A DNA stretch of 64,000 bases from Anthonomus grandis grandis (taxonomy: Eukaryota; Arthropoda; Insecta; Coleoptera; Curculionidae). The notes below the pieces were generated by a model, which made no database searches, had not been told where the DNA came from, and worked only from the letters and a program-made list of their open reading frames with translations. Each line of letters begins with the position of its first letter. Positions within the stretch are counted from its first letter, which is position 1. Made by a program: the position numbers and the translations under genes. Location of the stretch: contig NC_065546.1 in assembly GCF_022605725.1 (NCBI RefSeq), positions 41,040,227-41,104,226 on the forward strand, in the 5' to 3' direction. Shown piece after piece: positions 12,240 to 22,050 of the stretch.

Positions 12240-13226
12240 GCCATTTCCAGACTCAGGCAGCAACTGAAGTGATTCATCTGGAATATCTGAGGAACGCCAA
12301 GAAGAAATGTCTACTGGCTCGCAGAGCGACATGGAGCTATTGATGATGTGGAGAATGTGCAAAATGAACAATTAGTATATATGAGCAGAAAACTCAGATT
12401 TTAGGCAAATTACGCTCCCTAGAAAGCAAGAATTAAAAATACCAATACCAGCTGGTGAAGTTAAACCTATTGATTTTTTTTATTCCTGGCCGACAACGAG
12501 TTTTTTGAAATCTTAGTATGACAAACTAATATGTATGTTGTACGCAGAACACGTGCTATTAAATGAACCATCTAAGCCCAACTCTGTCGATAAAAAAGAA
12601 ATTACTTTATTCTTGGGATTTAAATTTGTCCTGGGAATTCTTTAAGTTCGGCCATTATTGAATTTTTTTAACAATAAAAAGGAGTCGATTTATTCTCCGG
12701 GCAAGAACCTTTCAAAGATGCCGCTAATATCGTCCTTTGCCTTAGTATTCAATATTATTACCGAGCATGCACATACATTAATAGAAGTTTTGTCTAGATT
12801 TGGCATTAATAAAATTAAATCAATTCCAATCGTGCAATACAACAAATATATGTCGGGTATAGATTTACAAGATCAATTGCAGTCCTTCTACCCTACCCAT
12901 CGTAAAACCATACGATGATATAAAAAAGTAGACTTCATATAAGGGAAACTATATGTTGTACAATTTCTATATGTTATACAATAAATGTTGTAGACCGAAG
13001 ATGTCGTTCCTAGAGGACCGTTGAAGCAATGGTACCTAAGATCCAAGCCAGGCCAATCCTAGCCAAACTAGAAAAGAGCCCATGTAATAGAAAGCTGCGA
13101 AAAAAATGCCGATGGTGTTTAAAACGTGGAATTCGTAGAGATACAAGCCTTTATTGTAAGACTTGTGCGGAACTGCCAGGACTGTGTTTAGACCCTTGCT
13201 TTATGGAATTTCACAATAACCTATGA
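12240..13226 (+). pseudogene. piggyBac-type transposase remnant
   Basis: Scattered plus-strand fragments match the order of piggyBac (DDE_Tnp_1_7) transposases. They are KPIDFFIPG (about 12465), FFEIL with QTNMYVVRRT (about 12500-12550), ITLFLGFKFVLGI (about 12600), and then VQYNKYMSGIDLQDQL followed by HRKTIR (about 12835-12915), the characteristic YNxxMxGxDxxDQ motif. The C-terminal Cys-rich finger is at 13029-13226: RKKCRWCLKRGIRRDT, YCKTC and LCLDPCF. The middle of the catalytic domain is missing and several frameshifts are present, so this is dead. No terminal repeats or TTAA sites were located. Confidence 0.8.
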
Positions 13227-13336
13227 AACTATATAAAAGATTTTTTTAATACTTACTTTTTTATGAAATATGTACCTATTTCTAGTTGAAAAAAAAACTT
13301 AGATATTTATATTTCTTTTTATATGTCTCTTGTAAA

Positions 13337-14019
13337 ATTGTAATTTAAAATCAGAAATTGCCAGTTTAAAAGAAACAAAAAAATCAGAAACTGTAGTAGC
13401 AGGGAGTAATTCAACATCATATGCTACAATTTTACAGAAGAAAAACGATAACAAGGTATTGGTCGTCAAGCAGAAGGCTTCCCAAAAAAATGTTCAGCAG
13501 GTTAAGGAGGACTTACGGAAAAAAGTAAACCCTACAGATATTGGAGTAGGTTTATCTCTAGGTAAACCAACAAGGAATGGAGGAATTATTTTGAAGTGTG
13601 GTAGCGAGAAAGATATATCTAATATTCAGAATCAGATTCAGAAAAAGATGGGAGATTCATATAGCGTTGAGGTCCCCAAGGTGTTAGAACATAGAATCAA
13701 GGTAGTGGGTATAAATGAATCCGAATATCCCCTTTCAGAAAATGAGCTAATTAAAAAAATTGAAAGTCAAAACAACTTACAAGAGTCTGCAAACAGGTAA
13801 ATTAAAATTGTACGAAGGTCAAAAATTGTAAATAAAAAATTTAACATAATCTTTGAAGTTGATGCCACTTCTTATGGGCTATTTATAGAAAGGGAGAGGA
13901 TGAATATTGGGTGGAACTGTTGTCCAGTCTTTAATGAGTAGGGGATACGTAGGTGCTTTAGATGTTGTCGCTACGGTTATATTATTAAGGATTGTAAAGA
14001 AAATAAAGTGTGTGCTAGG
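13337..14019 (+). pseudogene. LINE ORF1 (gag-like), first part, up to the BEL insertion
   Basis: The frame is open from about 13337, past 13459, to a TAA at 13798-13800. It continues in the same frame to a TAG at 13939-13941, and then into a CCHC zinc knuckle (CFRCCRYGYIIKDC...) that is cut at the insertion point. The region DIGVGLSLGKPTRNGGIILKC followed by PKVLEHRIKVVGINESE is the usual RNA-binding core of Jockey-type ORF1. The product would be a nucleic-acid chaperone that coats the LINE RNA. Both stops are in frame, so this copy cannot make full-length ORF1p. Confidence 0.75.
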
Positions 14020-14412
14020 TGTTGGGGCTCACTTGCGGCAGGGTGCCTGAGACATCCCCAATGGTGGAAATTAAACTAAAGGCTCAATTTTACAACCTTT
14101 AATTGAATACTTAAGATGCCTAAACGAAGTTCATTACTTATTATATAAAACTCTGAGATTATACAAAAGGCAAGAAGCGACTCTCTCCCTCTCGCGGGGC
14201 CGTTGCACACGCAAACAGACGTTTACCACCACCACTACTACTAGCGCACATAATCGTTATATATCTGTCTTTTTGGTTACACAGGAATATCGGAATGGAT
14301 TCACATAACGTGGCTCGATTATAGTTTAAAGCAAGAGAGAGATGGACGGGCGAAATAACAGGTTTAAAACAGAGGCGCGTAACATAACAGAGGCGTAACA
14401 TAAAATCATTCA
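14020..14412 (-). repeat. 3' LTR of the BEL/Pao element
   Basis: It is 393 bp and starts TGTTGGGG and ends TCATTCA on the plus strand. It differs from the other LTR only by one missing C near 14270 (TCTTTTTGG against TCTCTTTTGG). On the element strand it is preceded by a purine-rich tract with AAGGGCGGCGG (about 14415-14427), the probable polypurine primer. Confidence 0.95.
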
Positions 14413-14682
14413 TACCGCCGCCCTTGAAAGTACTGCGGTAACTTTCAATAAACTTAAGATTAAAATACACTTAAATCGTATAACAAATATAAATCTTAAA
14501 TTTCAATATAAATTGTAAACCTGAAACACTTAAGATTAAAATAACAAACCTTAACTTAACAAAGTTGGTTTAAATTTAAGTCACCTTGGAAAAATGGAAA
14601 TGGCCTAAATTCCTCAAAATATTCATAAAAAGAAAAGGGTTTACTCTAGGTTCACTGTATAAACGCATTACAGAGTTATAGA

Positions 14683-17600
14683 TTAAATATCATCATTAAT
14701 TGGAAGTATACAGACTTTCATGACACTACTTTTTAAAATGTTTCCATTGGATGTACGCACACTAACCACACGGATGTTGCCGTCCTTTCCAGGATGCGTA
14801 GCAACGATTCTTCCGGTACTCCATTTGGATGGGGGACTGTTCTCATCCTTCAGCAATACCAAGGATCCAAGAAGATTCTGGTCTGGAGTCTTGAACTGCC
14901 ATTTGGATCGTTCGTGAAGTGTATGAAGGTACTGCTCAGACCACTTTAGCCAAAAGTGTTGAACCATAGACTGCAGCATTTCATATCTGGTCAACCTGTT
15001 TGCTGCTGTTTGTTGAAGATCTACGTCGGGAATGAGGTTTAATGGATGCCCAACGAGGAAATGTCCGGGAGTTAGGGTTTCAAAATCATGGGGGTCATTA
15101 CTGATAGGTAAGAGAGGACGTGAGTTTAATATCGCCTCCACTTGAACCACAAACGTATAAAATTCTTCATATGTTAAAGGATTTTTATCAGACAGTACCC
15201 GTCGTAAATGGTATTTAAAAGATTTAACTACACCCTCCCACAAACCTCCAAAATGAGGAGATCTCGCGGGATTGTAGTGAAATTGAATCATATTTGCCGC
15301 AAAATAGGATTGAAATTCAGAGGTTTCATATATTTTATATATTTCGCGTAGCTCGCTGTCCGCTCCAACAAAATTTGTGCCATTGTCACAATATATATGT
15401 TGGCATAGGCCACGTCTTGACACAAACCTTTTGAGCATCGACAAGAAACCTTTGGAAGTTAGATCGGTTACCAGCTCTAAATGTACCGCCTTGGTGGCTA
15501 AGCACACAAATACACAGAGGTAAGCTTTAATAAATTTTTTATTTCTTATTTTGGAATTCTTTATTAAGAAAAACCCTGCATAATCTATGCCAGTATGAAG
15601 GAAAGGTCTAGATGGATTCACTCGAGGCTTAGGCAAGTCGCCCATAAGAGTTGATAAAGACTTAGGGTTTGCCTTGTAGCAAGCTACACATTTGCGAATA
15701 ACAGCCTTAACTGAGGATTTGCCATGTATAGGCCAGAAATTTTGCCTAACAAAAGACAAAGTGGATTGAGTTCCGGAGTGGAAATTCCTTTGATGTTCAT
15801 GAGATATGACAAGACTGGTAAAAGGATGACCTTGTGGCAAAAGTATAGGGTGTTTAGCTTGATAGGCAAGCCTTGAATTTTCAAGTCGTCCACCAACTCG
15901 TAAGACTCCTCTGTTGTCAACAAACGGATTTAAAGACCTTAAATTACTTTGTTTCTTTAATCCATGTGTAGATTGGAGATCTTTAAAGTCGCTAGAAAAA
16001 CATTCATTTTGGATTATTTTTACCATGCATGTCAATGCATTTTCACGCTCAAGGGGTGTTAAATTCCCACCTTGACGTGATGATTTGGGTGCTCTTGAAT
16101 TATGAATAAATCTGAGACAATAAGCTATGACATTAGTAAGCTTAACATAATTGGAAAATTTATAAAAAATGGGATTTGGAGTAATATTACTTGAAGCAAG
16201 AATTATAGATTTGGGGTTTAATTCCAAAACTTCAGGATTGAACTTTCCTTTATGGTAATTTGAAATATGATTTTCATTGGTCCAGCTTTCTAAGGGTTTT
16301 GAAAGGAATAGTGGTCCGTGCCACCATAAACGAGAAGTTTTTAAATCTTGAGGATTAATACCACGCGAAATAATATCGGCTGGATTTTCAGCAGATGCTA
16401 TATGGTACCAGTTGTTGGTGTCAGTTAGTTGCTGTATTTGAGAAACTCTATTGCATACGTAAGTTTTTAGCTGGCGTGGCTCTAAAGAAAGCCAACAAAG
16501 GACAATGGTTGAATCTGTGTAATAATTTATCTTAAATGGATTTAAGTTTAGAGCAGTTAGAGTTTTTGTCATTAGTCGAGAAAGAACTAAAGCGCCACAG
16601 AGTTCAAGGTGTAGCAAAGTTACAGCCTTTAAGGGAGCTACTCGGCTTTTGGCACATAAGAGGTTAACAGCAATATTACCGAAGCTATCAATTGATCGTA
16701 CGTATATAGACGCACCAAAAGCATTGATGGATGAATCACTAAAACCGTGGAGTTCAAAAAAAATAGGGTTTTTAATCGTTACTTGTCGGGGAATTTTAAA
16801 ATAATCAACAAGAGATAAATGATATATAAAATTATTCCAGGTTCTAAAAATGTCTATGGGAACTGGTTCGTCCCAATCTATTTTCAATAGCCATAATTTT
16901 TGTAAAAGGATTTTGACCTGTACTATCATGGGACCTAGAAGGCCCAAAGGGTCAAAAATTTGGGATATAAGCGAGAGTATAGTTCTCTTAGTTACAAACT
17001 GCGAAGTTGATTTAATGGTTGAGGTATATATAAATAAATCTTGGTTTGAATTCCAGGAAATACCTAAGGTTTTCGTACTCTGGGAGTCATCGTTTAAAAT
17101 GTAATTAGAATCACTAGAGATTTCAGGAATTAAATCAAATAGTACTTCAGGGTCGTTTGAATGAAACTTTCTCAGTTCAAGCCCATAAGGTTTAAGTACA
17201 TTGACAAGATTTTTTCTAAGGTTGATAAGCTCTTTTTTCGTAGCACATCCTGTTAAAATGTCGTCGACAAAGCAATTGAACATAAGTACATGGCTTTCAA
17301 GAGGGTAATCGTTTACACATTGGTTAGCAATTTCCTTTACACACCGAGTGGCTAAAAAAGATGAACTGGACATTCCATATGTGATGGTGTTGAGTTCAAA
17401 GTGTTGAATTTCTTGATTTGGGTTATCCCGCCATATTATGCGCTGTAGGCTGCGCTGCCTGGGATCTACTAGGAATTGCCTGTACATTTTTGCTATGTCT
17501 CCTGTTAAGACATAATTATGTTTTCGGAAATTTAAGAGGATAGAAAAAATATCATTTTGGATATTGGGACCCACCTTAAGAGTGTCATTAAGAGATATGC

Positions 17601-20223
17601 CAGTACTCGAGGTACAAGAAGCATCAAAAACGACTCTTAGGCGTGTTGTGGTGCTATCCAGTTTTTCCACGCAATGATGGGGAAGATAGTAGATGGGATA
17701 TGTAGAAGATATGGATTTATCGGGATCTATTTTGGACATATGTCCTAGATGCAAATATTCTTTAATGAATTTAGAATAGGATTCTTTAAGTTCAGGGTTT
17801 TTATTGAATTTTATTTCCAAAGACTGGAAACGTTTTAAAGATGATTTCAGGGAATCGCCTAGTTCAAAAACAGTGGGTTTGATCGGAAGGTTAACTATGA
17901 AACGGCCTGTTGAATCACGAACAACAGTATTCTTGAAATGCTCTTCGCATTCAAGCTCCTCTTTGGAAAGTTTTTGTGGATGTTGCTCTGTGGTTTCTTC
18001 GATTGACCAAAATTTTTCCAGACTATTTTGAAGCTCGCTAGTGCAAAAGAATGATTGAGATTTGGCTTGGGATGTAGCTAACAAGGATATTGGACCACTT
18101 ATCACCCATCCAAGCTTGGTTTCTTGAAGAATAGGATTGCCTTTGCCTGTTTTAATTTGATTAGAACCAAGAATTTCATAGAATAATCCTGCACCTATCA
18201 GGATATCGATTTCTGATGGTGTATGGAAAGATGTATCAGCAAAGGGCAGATTATTTGGAAATTTAATGTTAGAAATATCAAGAGGAAATTGAGGCGTCAG
18301 CTCAGTAATTGCATTAATGACTAATGCAGGCAAGTTTAGTGAGTAGTTGCTTACACTGGACTTAACATGTAACTGAGTACGCTTGTTGAGATTTGTCACA
18401 TCTGGATCGATGCCTGAGATTGACATATTTACAGAGGTGTAGGGTAAATCAAGTTTTTTAAACAATTTTTCACTAATGAAATTTGATTGACTGCCATTAT
18501 CCAGAACAGCCTTGCAAAGAATAGGTAGCTTATTTTTGTCATAAACATATATTGATGCTGTAGACAGTAATACAAATGAATTAGGGTTTTGATTAGTACA
18601 GTGTAAGTTTTGAGTATTTTCACTCATATTAGGTATATGTGAGTAAGTGGGTTCATTTGAGTGAATAAGATTTGATTGAGGTTGTGCATTCTGCAAAAAT
18701 GACTCGTTATTTGGGGTATAATAATTACTGGGAGTTAAAAGTGTAGTCGGGTGGTTGGCATTTCGATTGGCATTTTCGCCTTGGGCTAAGCTTTTATGAT
18801 TATTTTGGTTTGTCAAGTTGGGTTTAGGTTGTATCATTGGTAGGGCACGATGCGATGATTGGTTAGGTTGCTTGTCTCTGTCCTGAAATGAGTGGGATTG
18901 ATAAGAAGATTTGCGATGGCTAAAATTTGAATTTGAGATATTAGAATCGTTGTGTAAAAGTGTGTGGTGTTTACCTTGACACCTTCGGCAAGTATGAGCA
19001 GATTTACATTCTCCATTTCGATGTCCATGTCGTAAACAATTTGTACATAAATTTGCCTTTTTTGTGTAATAAATAAAGTGATTATCATTACACATGGGAC
19101 AAGATGGAATAGAATTCTGGGAAATGAAAGATTTTCGCTCATAAGTTTTTTCAAATTTACCATATTGTTTTTTGGTATTTAATTTAAAATCTAAAGATTC
19201 TAAAAATCGACAATGTTGTGATAAAAAACTTACAAAGTCCTGAGTTGTTGGTTTATCAATACTTTTGGAAAGGGTTTCCCACTCCTTTCGGGTTTTAAAA
19301 TCTAGCTTAGAACTTAAAAGATGAATAATAAGTGTGCACCATTTATCTACAGGCTCATTTAAATTTTCGAGAGATTTAAAATGGGTTTGAAATGTATCTA
19401 GAAATTTCCTCAGTTGAGTATAGGATTCATCTTTTATTATGGGTAAATCAAATATACATTTCACATGAGAATAAATAATAGCTTTTAGATTTTCATATCG
19501 TTCCTTTAAGAGGGACCATGCAGTGTTATAACTATTTTCAGTTGTAGATAGAGAGTTTATAATTTGAGTGGCTTCACCCTGTAGGGTAGATTGTAAATAG
19601 TAGAATTTTTCTACATTATTTATTTGCACATTTTTGTCAATAAGGGAGACAAATGTATCTCTAAAATGAGTCCAAGTTTCATATGAACCATCAAATTTGG
19701 GTAGAGGTATAGGTGGTAAACGAGGACCATATTGCCCACCCGATTGGAAGAAAGGTAAGTTTGTGTGTTGAGAGTTCGAGAGTTCCACTAAATTAGTGCT
19801 TTCAGTGGTAGGTGGTACATTTAAAGCATTTATTTTTTCCAAAATTAATTTCGCATTAGAAATATTAGTGTAAAACAAATTTTCGAATGTTTCACGCTCT
19901 TGTTCTTGGTCTTTTGATTCATCAAACTTATTGTTTATACACACTTGCTCGATTTCCAATTGAATATGCTCAAAATCAGTTAAAATGGTTTCGATTTTAC
20001 TTAACCGGGTTGTTAAGTCGATTTTTATAAGAGGATTGTCTAAAGAGACACATTTTGTTTCTAAAAAGGTTTCGAATCGATTTATTTGATTTGTTAAAGC
20101 GTCACGGCGACTAATTAGATTATTATAAATAATAATTTGCTCGTCCTCTTGAGGTTGGACAGATTGTTCGACATTACTAGGAATGTCTGCGTTAGATTTG
20201 CTACTTCGCTTAGTTTTAGGCAT
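14683..20223 (-). CDS. BEL/Pao Gag-Pol polyprotein (1846 aa, intact)
   Basis: This is a single open frame with all expected parts. Residues 1-170 are coiled-coil-like. A Gag (DUF1759-type) region starts at about 174 with PKFDGSYETWTHFRDTF. A Cys/His zinc-knuckle cluster lies at about 374-425 (CPMC, CTNC, CRRC). The aspartic protease is near 574 (AVLDNGSQSNF). The reverse transcriptase has its catalytic FVDD near 987. The RNase H/peptidase A17-type region follows (GFSDSS near 1159). Integrase comes next, with an HHCC zinc motif (HFHSG...CVACYK, 1476-1514) and a D,D,E triad (GIDYAGFF near 1545, YCDNGTNF near 1613, GLWEGVVKS near 1662). A DUF5641 C-terminal domain ends at 1846. Known BEL/Pao polyproteins are of similar size. 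The product would form particles, copy the RNA and integrate it. No frameshift or stop is seen. Confidence 0.95.
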   Translation of the reverse strand: MPKTKRSSKSNADIPSNVEQSVQPQEDEQIIIYNNLISRRDALTNQINRFETFLETKCVSLDNPLIKIDLTTRLSKIETILTDFEHIQLEIEQVCINNKFDESKDQEQERETFENLFYTNISNAKLILEKINALNVPPTTESTNLVELSNSQHTNLPFFQSGGQYGPRLPPIPLPKFDGSYETWTHFRDTFVSLIDKNVQINNVEKFYYLQSTLQGEATQIINSLSTTENSYNTAWSLLKERYENLKAIIYSHVKCIFDLPIIKDESYTQLRKFLDTFQTHFKSLENLNEPVDKWCTLIIHLLSSKLDFKTRKEWETLSKSIDKPTTQDFVSFLSQHCRFLESLDFKLNTKKQYGKFEKTYERKSFISQNSIPSCPMCNDNHFIYYTKKANLCTNCLRHGHRNGECKSAHTCRRCQGKHHTLLHNDSNISNSNFSHRKSSYQSHSFQDRDKQPNQSSHRALPMIQPKPNLTNQNNHKSLAQGENANRNANHPTTLLTPSNYYTPNNESFLQNAQPQSNLIHSNEPTYSHIPNMSENTQNLHCTNQNPNSFVLLSTASIYVYDKNKLPILCKAVLDNGSQSNFISEKLFKKLDLPYTSVNMSISGIDPDVTNLNKRTQLHVKSSVSNYSLNLPALVINAITELTPQFPLDISNIKFPNNLPFADTSFHTPSEIDILIGAGLFYEILGSNQIKTGKGNPILQETKLGWVISGPISLLATSQAKSQSFFCTSELQNSLEKFWSIEETTEQHPQKLSKEELECEEHFKNTVVRDSTGRFIVNLPIKPTVFELGDSLKSSLKRFQSLEIKFNKNPELKESYSKFIKEYLHLGHMSKIDPDKSISSTYPIYYLPHHCVEKLDSTTTRLRVVFDASCTSSTGISLNDTLKVGPNIQNDIFSILLNFRKHNYVLTGDIAKMYRQFLVDPRQRSLQRIIWRDNPNQEIQHFELNTITYGMSSSSFLATRCVKEIANQCVNDYPLESHVLMFNCFVDDILTGCATKKELINLRKNLVNVLKPYGLELRKFHSNDPEVLFDLIPEISSDSNYILNDDSQSTKTLGISWNSNQDLFIYTSTIKSTSQFVTKRTILSLISQIFDPLGLLGPMIVQVKILLQKLWLLKIDWDEPVPIDIFRTWNNFIYHLSLVDYFKIPRQVTIKNPIFFELHGFSDSSINAFGASIYVRSIDSFGNIAVNLLCAKSRVAPLKAVTLLHLELCGALVLSRLMTKTLTALNLNPFKINYYTDSTIVLCWLSLEPRQLKTYVCNRVSQIQQLTDTNNWYHIASAENPADIISRGINPQDLKTSRLWWHGPLFLSKPLESWTNENHISNYHKGKFNPEVLELNPKSIILASSNITPNPIFYKFSNYVKLTNVIAYCLRFIHNSRAPKSSRQGGNLTPLERENALTCMVKIIQNECFSSDFKDLQSTHGLKKQSNLRSLNPFVDNRGVLRVGGRLENSRLAYQAKHPILLPQGHPFTSLVISHEHQRNFHSGTQSTLSFVRQNFWPIHGKSSVKAVIRKCVACYKANPKSLSTLMGDLPKPRVNPSRPFLHTGIDYAGFFLIKNSKIRNKKFIKAYLCVFVCLATKAVHLELVTDLTSKGFLSMLKRFVSRRGLCQHIYCDNGTNFVGADSELREIYKIYETSEFQSYFAANMIQFHYNPARSPHFGGLWEGVVKSFKYHLRRVLSDKNPLTYEEFYTFVVQVEAILNSRPLLPISNDPHDFETLTPGHFLVGHPLNLIPDVDLQQTAANRLTRYEMLQSMVQHFWLKWSEQYLHTLHERSKWQFKTPDQNLLGSLVLLKDENSPPSKWSTGRIVATHPGKDGNIRVVSVRTSNGNILKSSVMKVCILPINDDI

Positions 20224-20716
20224 CTTGGAGGTTTATGGGGTACAGTGTACACAAAAAATAAACACAAATAATATTTATTTAGATAGGTAGTTTTTGCTTT
20301 AAATAAAGCTAAGGTTAAATATGCATGAATACCATAAAAATGGCGAGTAGATGGTGACTAAAGTCGAAACGAATAAATAGGTTTAATAGAATATAATTTA
20401 CGTATAAGTACGTTTAGGTTAGTAAAGTAAACAAACACCAATTTTGATGAAAACTGGCATAATATGCAATAAAATGGTTCAATTGGCATAAATATTAACT
20501 TAAAATGGATTAGGATAATAAAATGGATCGGACTAACCTCGTTTTACTGCTTCCGTCAGACAAAAAATTCAATTTCGTCATGTAAACAAACTATTGCGTC
20601 ATGCCAATCGGTGCGCCGGCTGCAGCGGCCGCTGGGAGTCGTACGGTCGCCATTTTTGGACGTATTAAAACGTTTGGGTTTCTTGGGTTTTGCTGCGAAG
20701 GACCATAAATTCAGCT
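20224..20716 (-). other. BEL/Pao 5' leader
   Basis: About 490 bp lie between the primer-binding site and the Gag-Pol ATG. It has no long ORF and an AT-rich centre. It presumably holds the packaging and dimerisation signals, which cannot be read from sequence alone. Confidence 0.6.
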
Positions 20717-20734
20717 ATCCGGCTCGAAGGACCA
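20717..20734 (-). promoter_or_regulatory. Primer-binding site matching the 3' end of tRNA-Tyr
   Basis: The plus strand reads ATCCGGCTCGAAGGACCA, which is the 3' end of insect tRNA-Tyr (ending CTCGAAGGA) plus CCA. The element RNA (minus sense) is therefore complementary to it over 18 nt, 5 nt from the 5' LTR. The match to tRNA-Tyr is from memory of the tRNA. Confidence 0.85.
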
Positions 20735-20739
20735 ACTTC

Positions 20740-21133
20740 TGTTGGGGCTCACTTGCGGCAGGGTGCCTGAGACATCCCCAATGGTGGAAATTAAACTAAA
20801 GGCTCAATTTTACAACCTTTAATTGAATACTTAAGATGCCTAAACGAAGTTCATTACTTATTATATAAAACTCTGAGATTATACAAAAGGCAAGAAGCGA
20901 CTCTCTCCCTCTCGCGGGGCCGTTGCACACGCAAACAGACGTTTACCACCACCACTACTACTAGCGCACATAATCGTTATATATCTGTCTCTTTTGGTTA
21001 CACAGGAATATCGGAATGGATTCACATAACGTGGCTCGATTATAGTTTAAAGCAAGAGAGAGATGGACGGGCGAAATAACAGGTTTAAAACAGAGGCGCG
21101 TAACATAACAGAGGCGTAACATAAAATCATTCA
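20740..21133 (-). repeat. 5' LTR of the BEL/Pao element
   Basis: It is 394 bp, TG...CA, and carries the promoter for the minus-strand transcript. It is otherwise identical by eye to 14020-14412. It is followed by the CTAGG duplication and by the interrupted LINE ORF1. Confidence 0.95.
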
Positions 21134-21318
21134 CTAGGTGTTGCGGTAATCATGATGTAAAGGAATGTAACGTAAATATTGTCAAATGTGCTAATTGTGT
21201 GTTGTCCAATGAAAAATATGGTCTTAGTTTAAATATTAACCATGTCTCTTGGGATGTTAATAAATGCGAGTCATATAAAAAAATTGAAGATATTCAGAGA
21301 AATAAATACATAAGGTAG
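21134..21318 (+). pseudogene. LINE ORF1, remaining C-terminal part after the BEL insertion
   Basis: Reading across the insertion gives ...CARCCGNHDVKECNVNIVKCANC, which completes the second zinc knuckle and adds the third. A short tail (SWDVNKCESYKKIEDIQ) follows, ending at a TAG near 21316. The frame is preserved exactly once one CTAGG copy is removed, which shows the LINE was in frame here when BEL inserted. Confidence 0.8.
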
Positions 21319-21336
21319 CAATTAAATTCAAATATT

Positions 21337-22050
21337 GTACTTAACACGACCATTGTCTACTTTAATTGTCAGGGTTATCTTAATAATAAGGATAACATTA
21401 CCCTATTAGTCAATGACTGGAAACCTAAGATCCTGCTTTTAAGTGAGACCCACGTTACAGCTGAAATTGAACCTTGTGAGCTGGACATAGATGGGTACAG
21501 AATGGAACAATCTATTAGTAACAACAGTAGAACAGGCGGAGTGATGGCATTGGTAAGATCTGATGTACGTTATAAAATTAAAAATGTTTCGTCTGTTATT
21601 AGTTTTGTCTGGCTAATGTCTTTGGAGTTTTCTGTTTGTGGCGTGAAATATTTGTGTTCTGTGCTATATCATCCACCTAAAAAAGAAGAAGCAAATTTTT
21701 TAGATTTTTTCTCTGAGTATTTGAATGAAGTTAGTAATTTTAGTGGAATTAATATCATTGTTGGGGATTTTAACTTTGATTTACTTAAAAATACGTTTTA
21801 TAGTAACAAAATAAAAAATATAATTTACACAAATGGTTTTACACAAATTGTGGAAACACCTACCAGAATAGCTCCTACGAGCCAGACATTAATCGATTTT
21901 ATAGTCACCAATGACAAGCATCTGGCGCGATTTTGTCTATATCTCTTAATCAGGAAAACAACCAAAATATCAAAACCGTTAAACATCAAAGATCGTTTAA
22001 AAAACTACGACTCGCATCTACTACAAGAAATACTTCTTGCTATTGATTAG
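21337..22050 (+). pseudogene. LINE ORF2, endonuclease domain
   Basis: Frame-continuous reading starts near TIVYFNCQGYLNNKDNI and gives an EEP-type endonuclease. The metal-binding Glu is in LLLSETHV (about 21440), the next block is RTGGVMALVR, and then come SVLYHPPKK, IIVGDFNFDLL (about 21755) and ETPTRIAPTSQTLIDF (about 21860). The expected SDH motif near the end is absent: sequence jumps from TNDKHLA to a basic linker, suggesting a small deletion. An in-frame TAG at 22048-22050 ends the segment; the frame continues in the RT part. The domain would nick target DNA for target-primed reverse transcription. Confidence 0.8.

Larger units (their letters stand above)
14020..21133 (-). mobile_element. 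BEL/Pao LTR retrotransposon, apparently young and coding-intact
   Basis: The element is 7114 bp and transcribed on the minus strand. It is flanked by 5-bp direct repeats CTAGG at 14015-14019 and 21134-21138. The two LTRs (393 and 394 bp, TG...CA) differ, by eye, by a single inserted base. One uninterrupted ORF encodes the whole Gag-Pol. A primer-binding site and a purine-rich tract next to the 3' LTR are present. It lies inside ORF1 of a plus-strand LINE, in antisense orientation. LTR identity and the open 1846-codon frame suggest recent insertion and possible activity. No env-like third ORF is seen. Confidence 0.95.

Noticed and set aside
14720..18031. Plus-strand frames of 65-84 codons
   Set aside because: Shadows of the intact BEL/Pao Gag-Pol frame.
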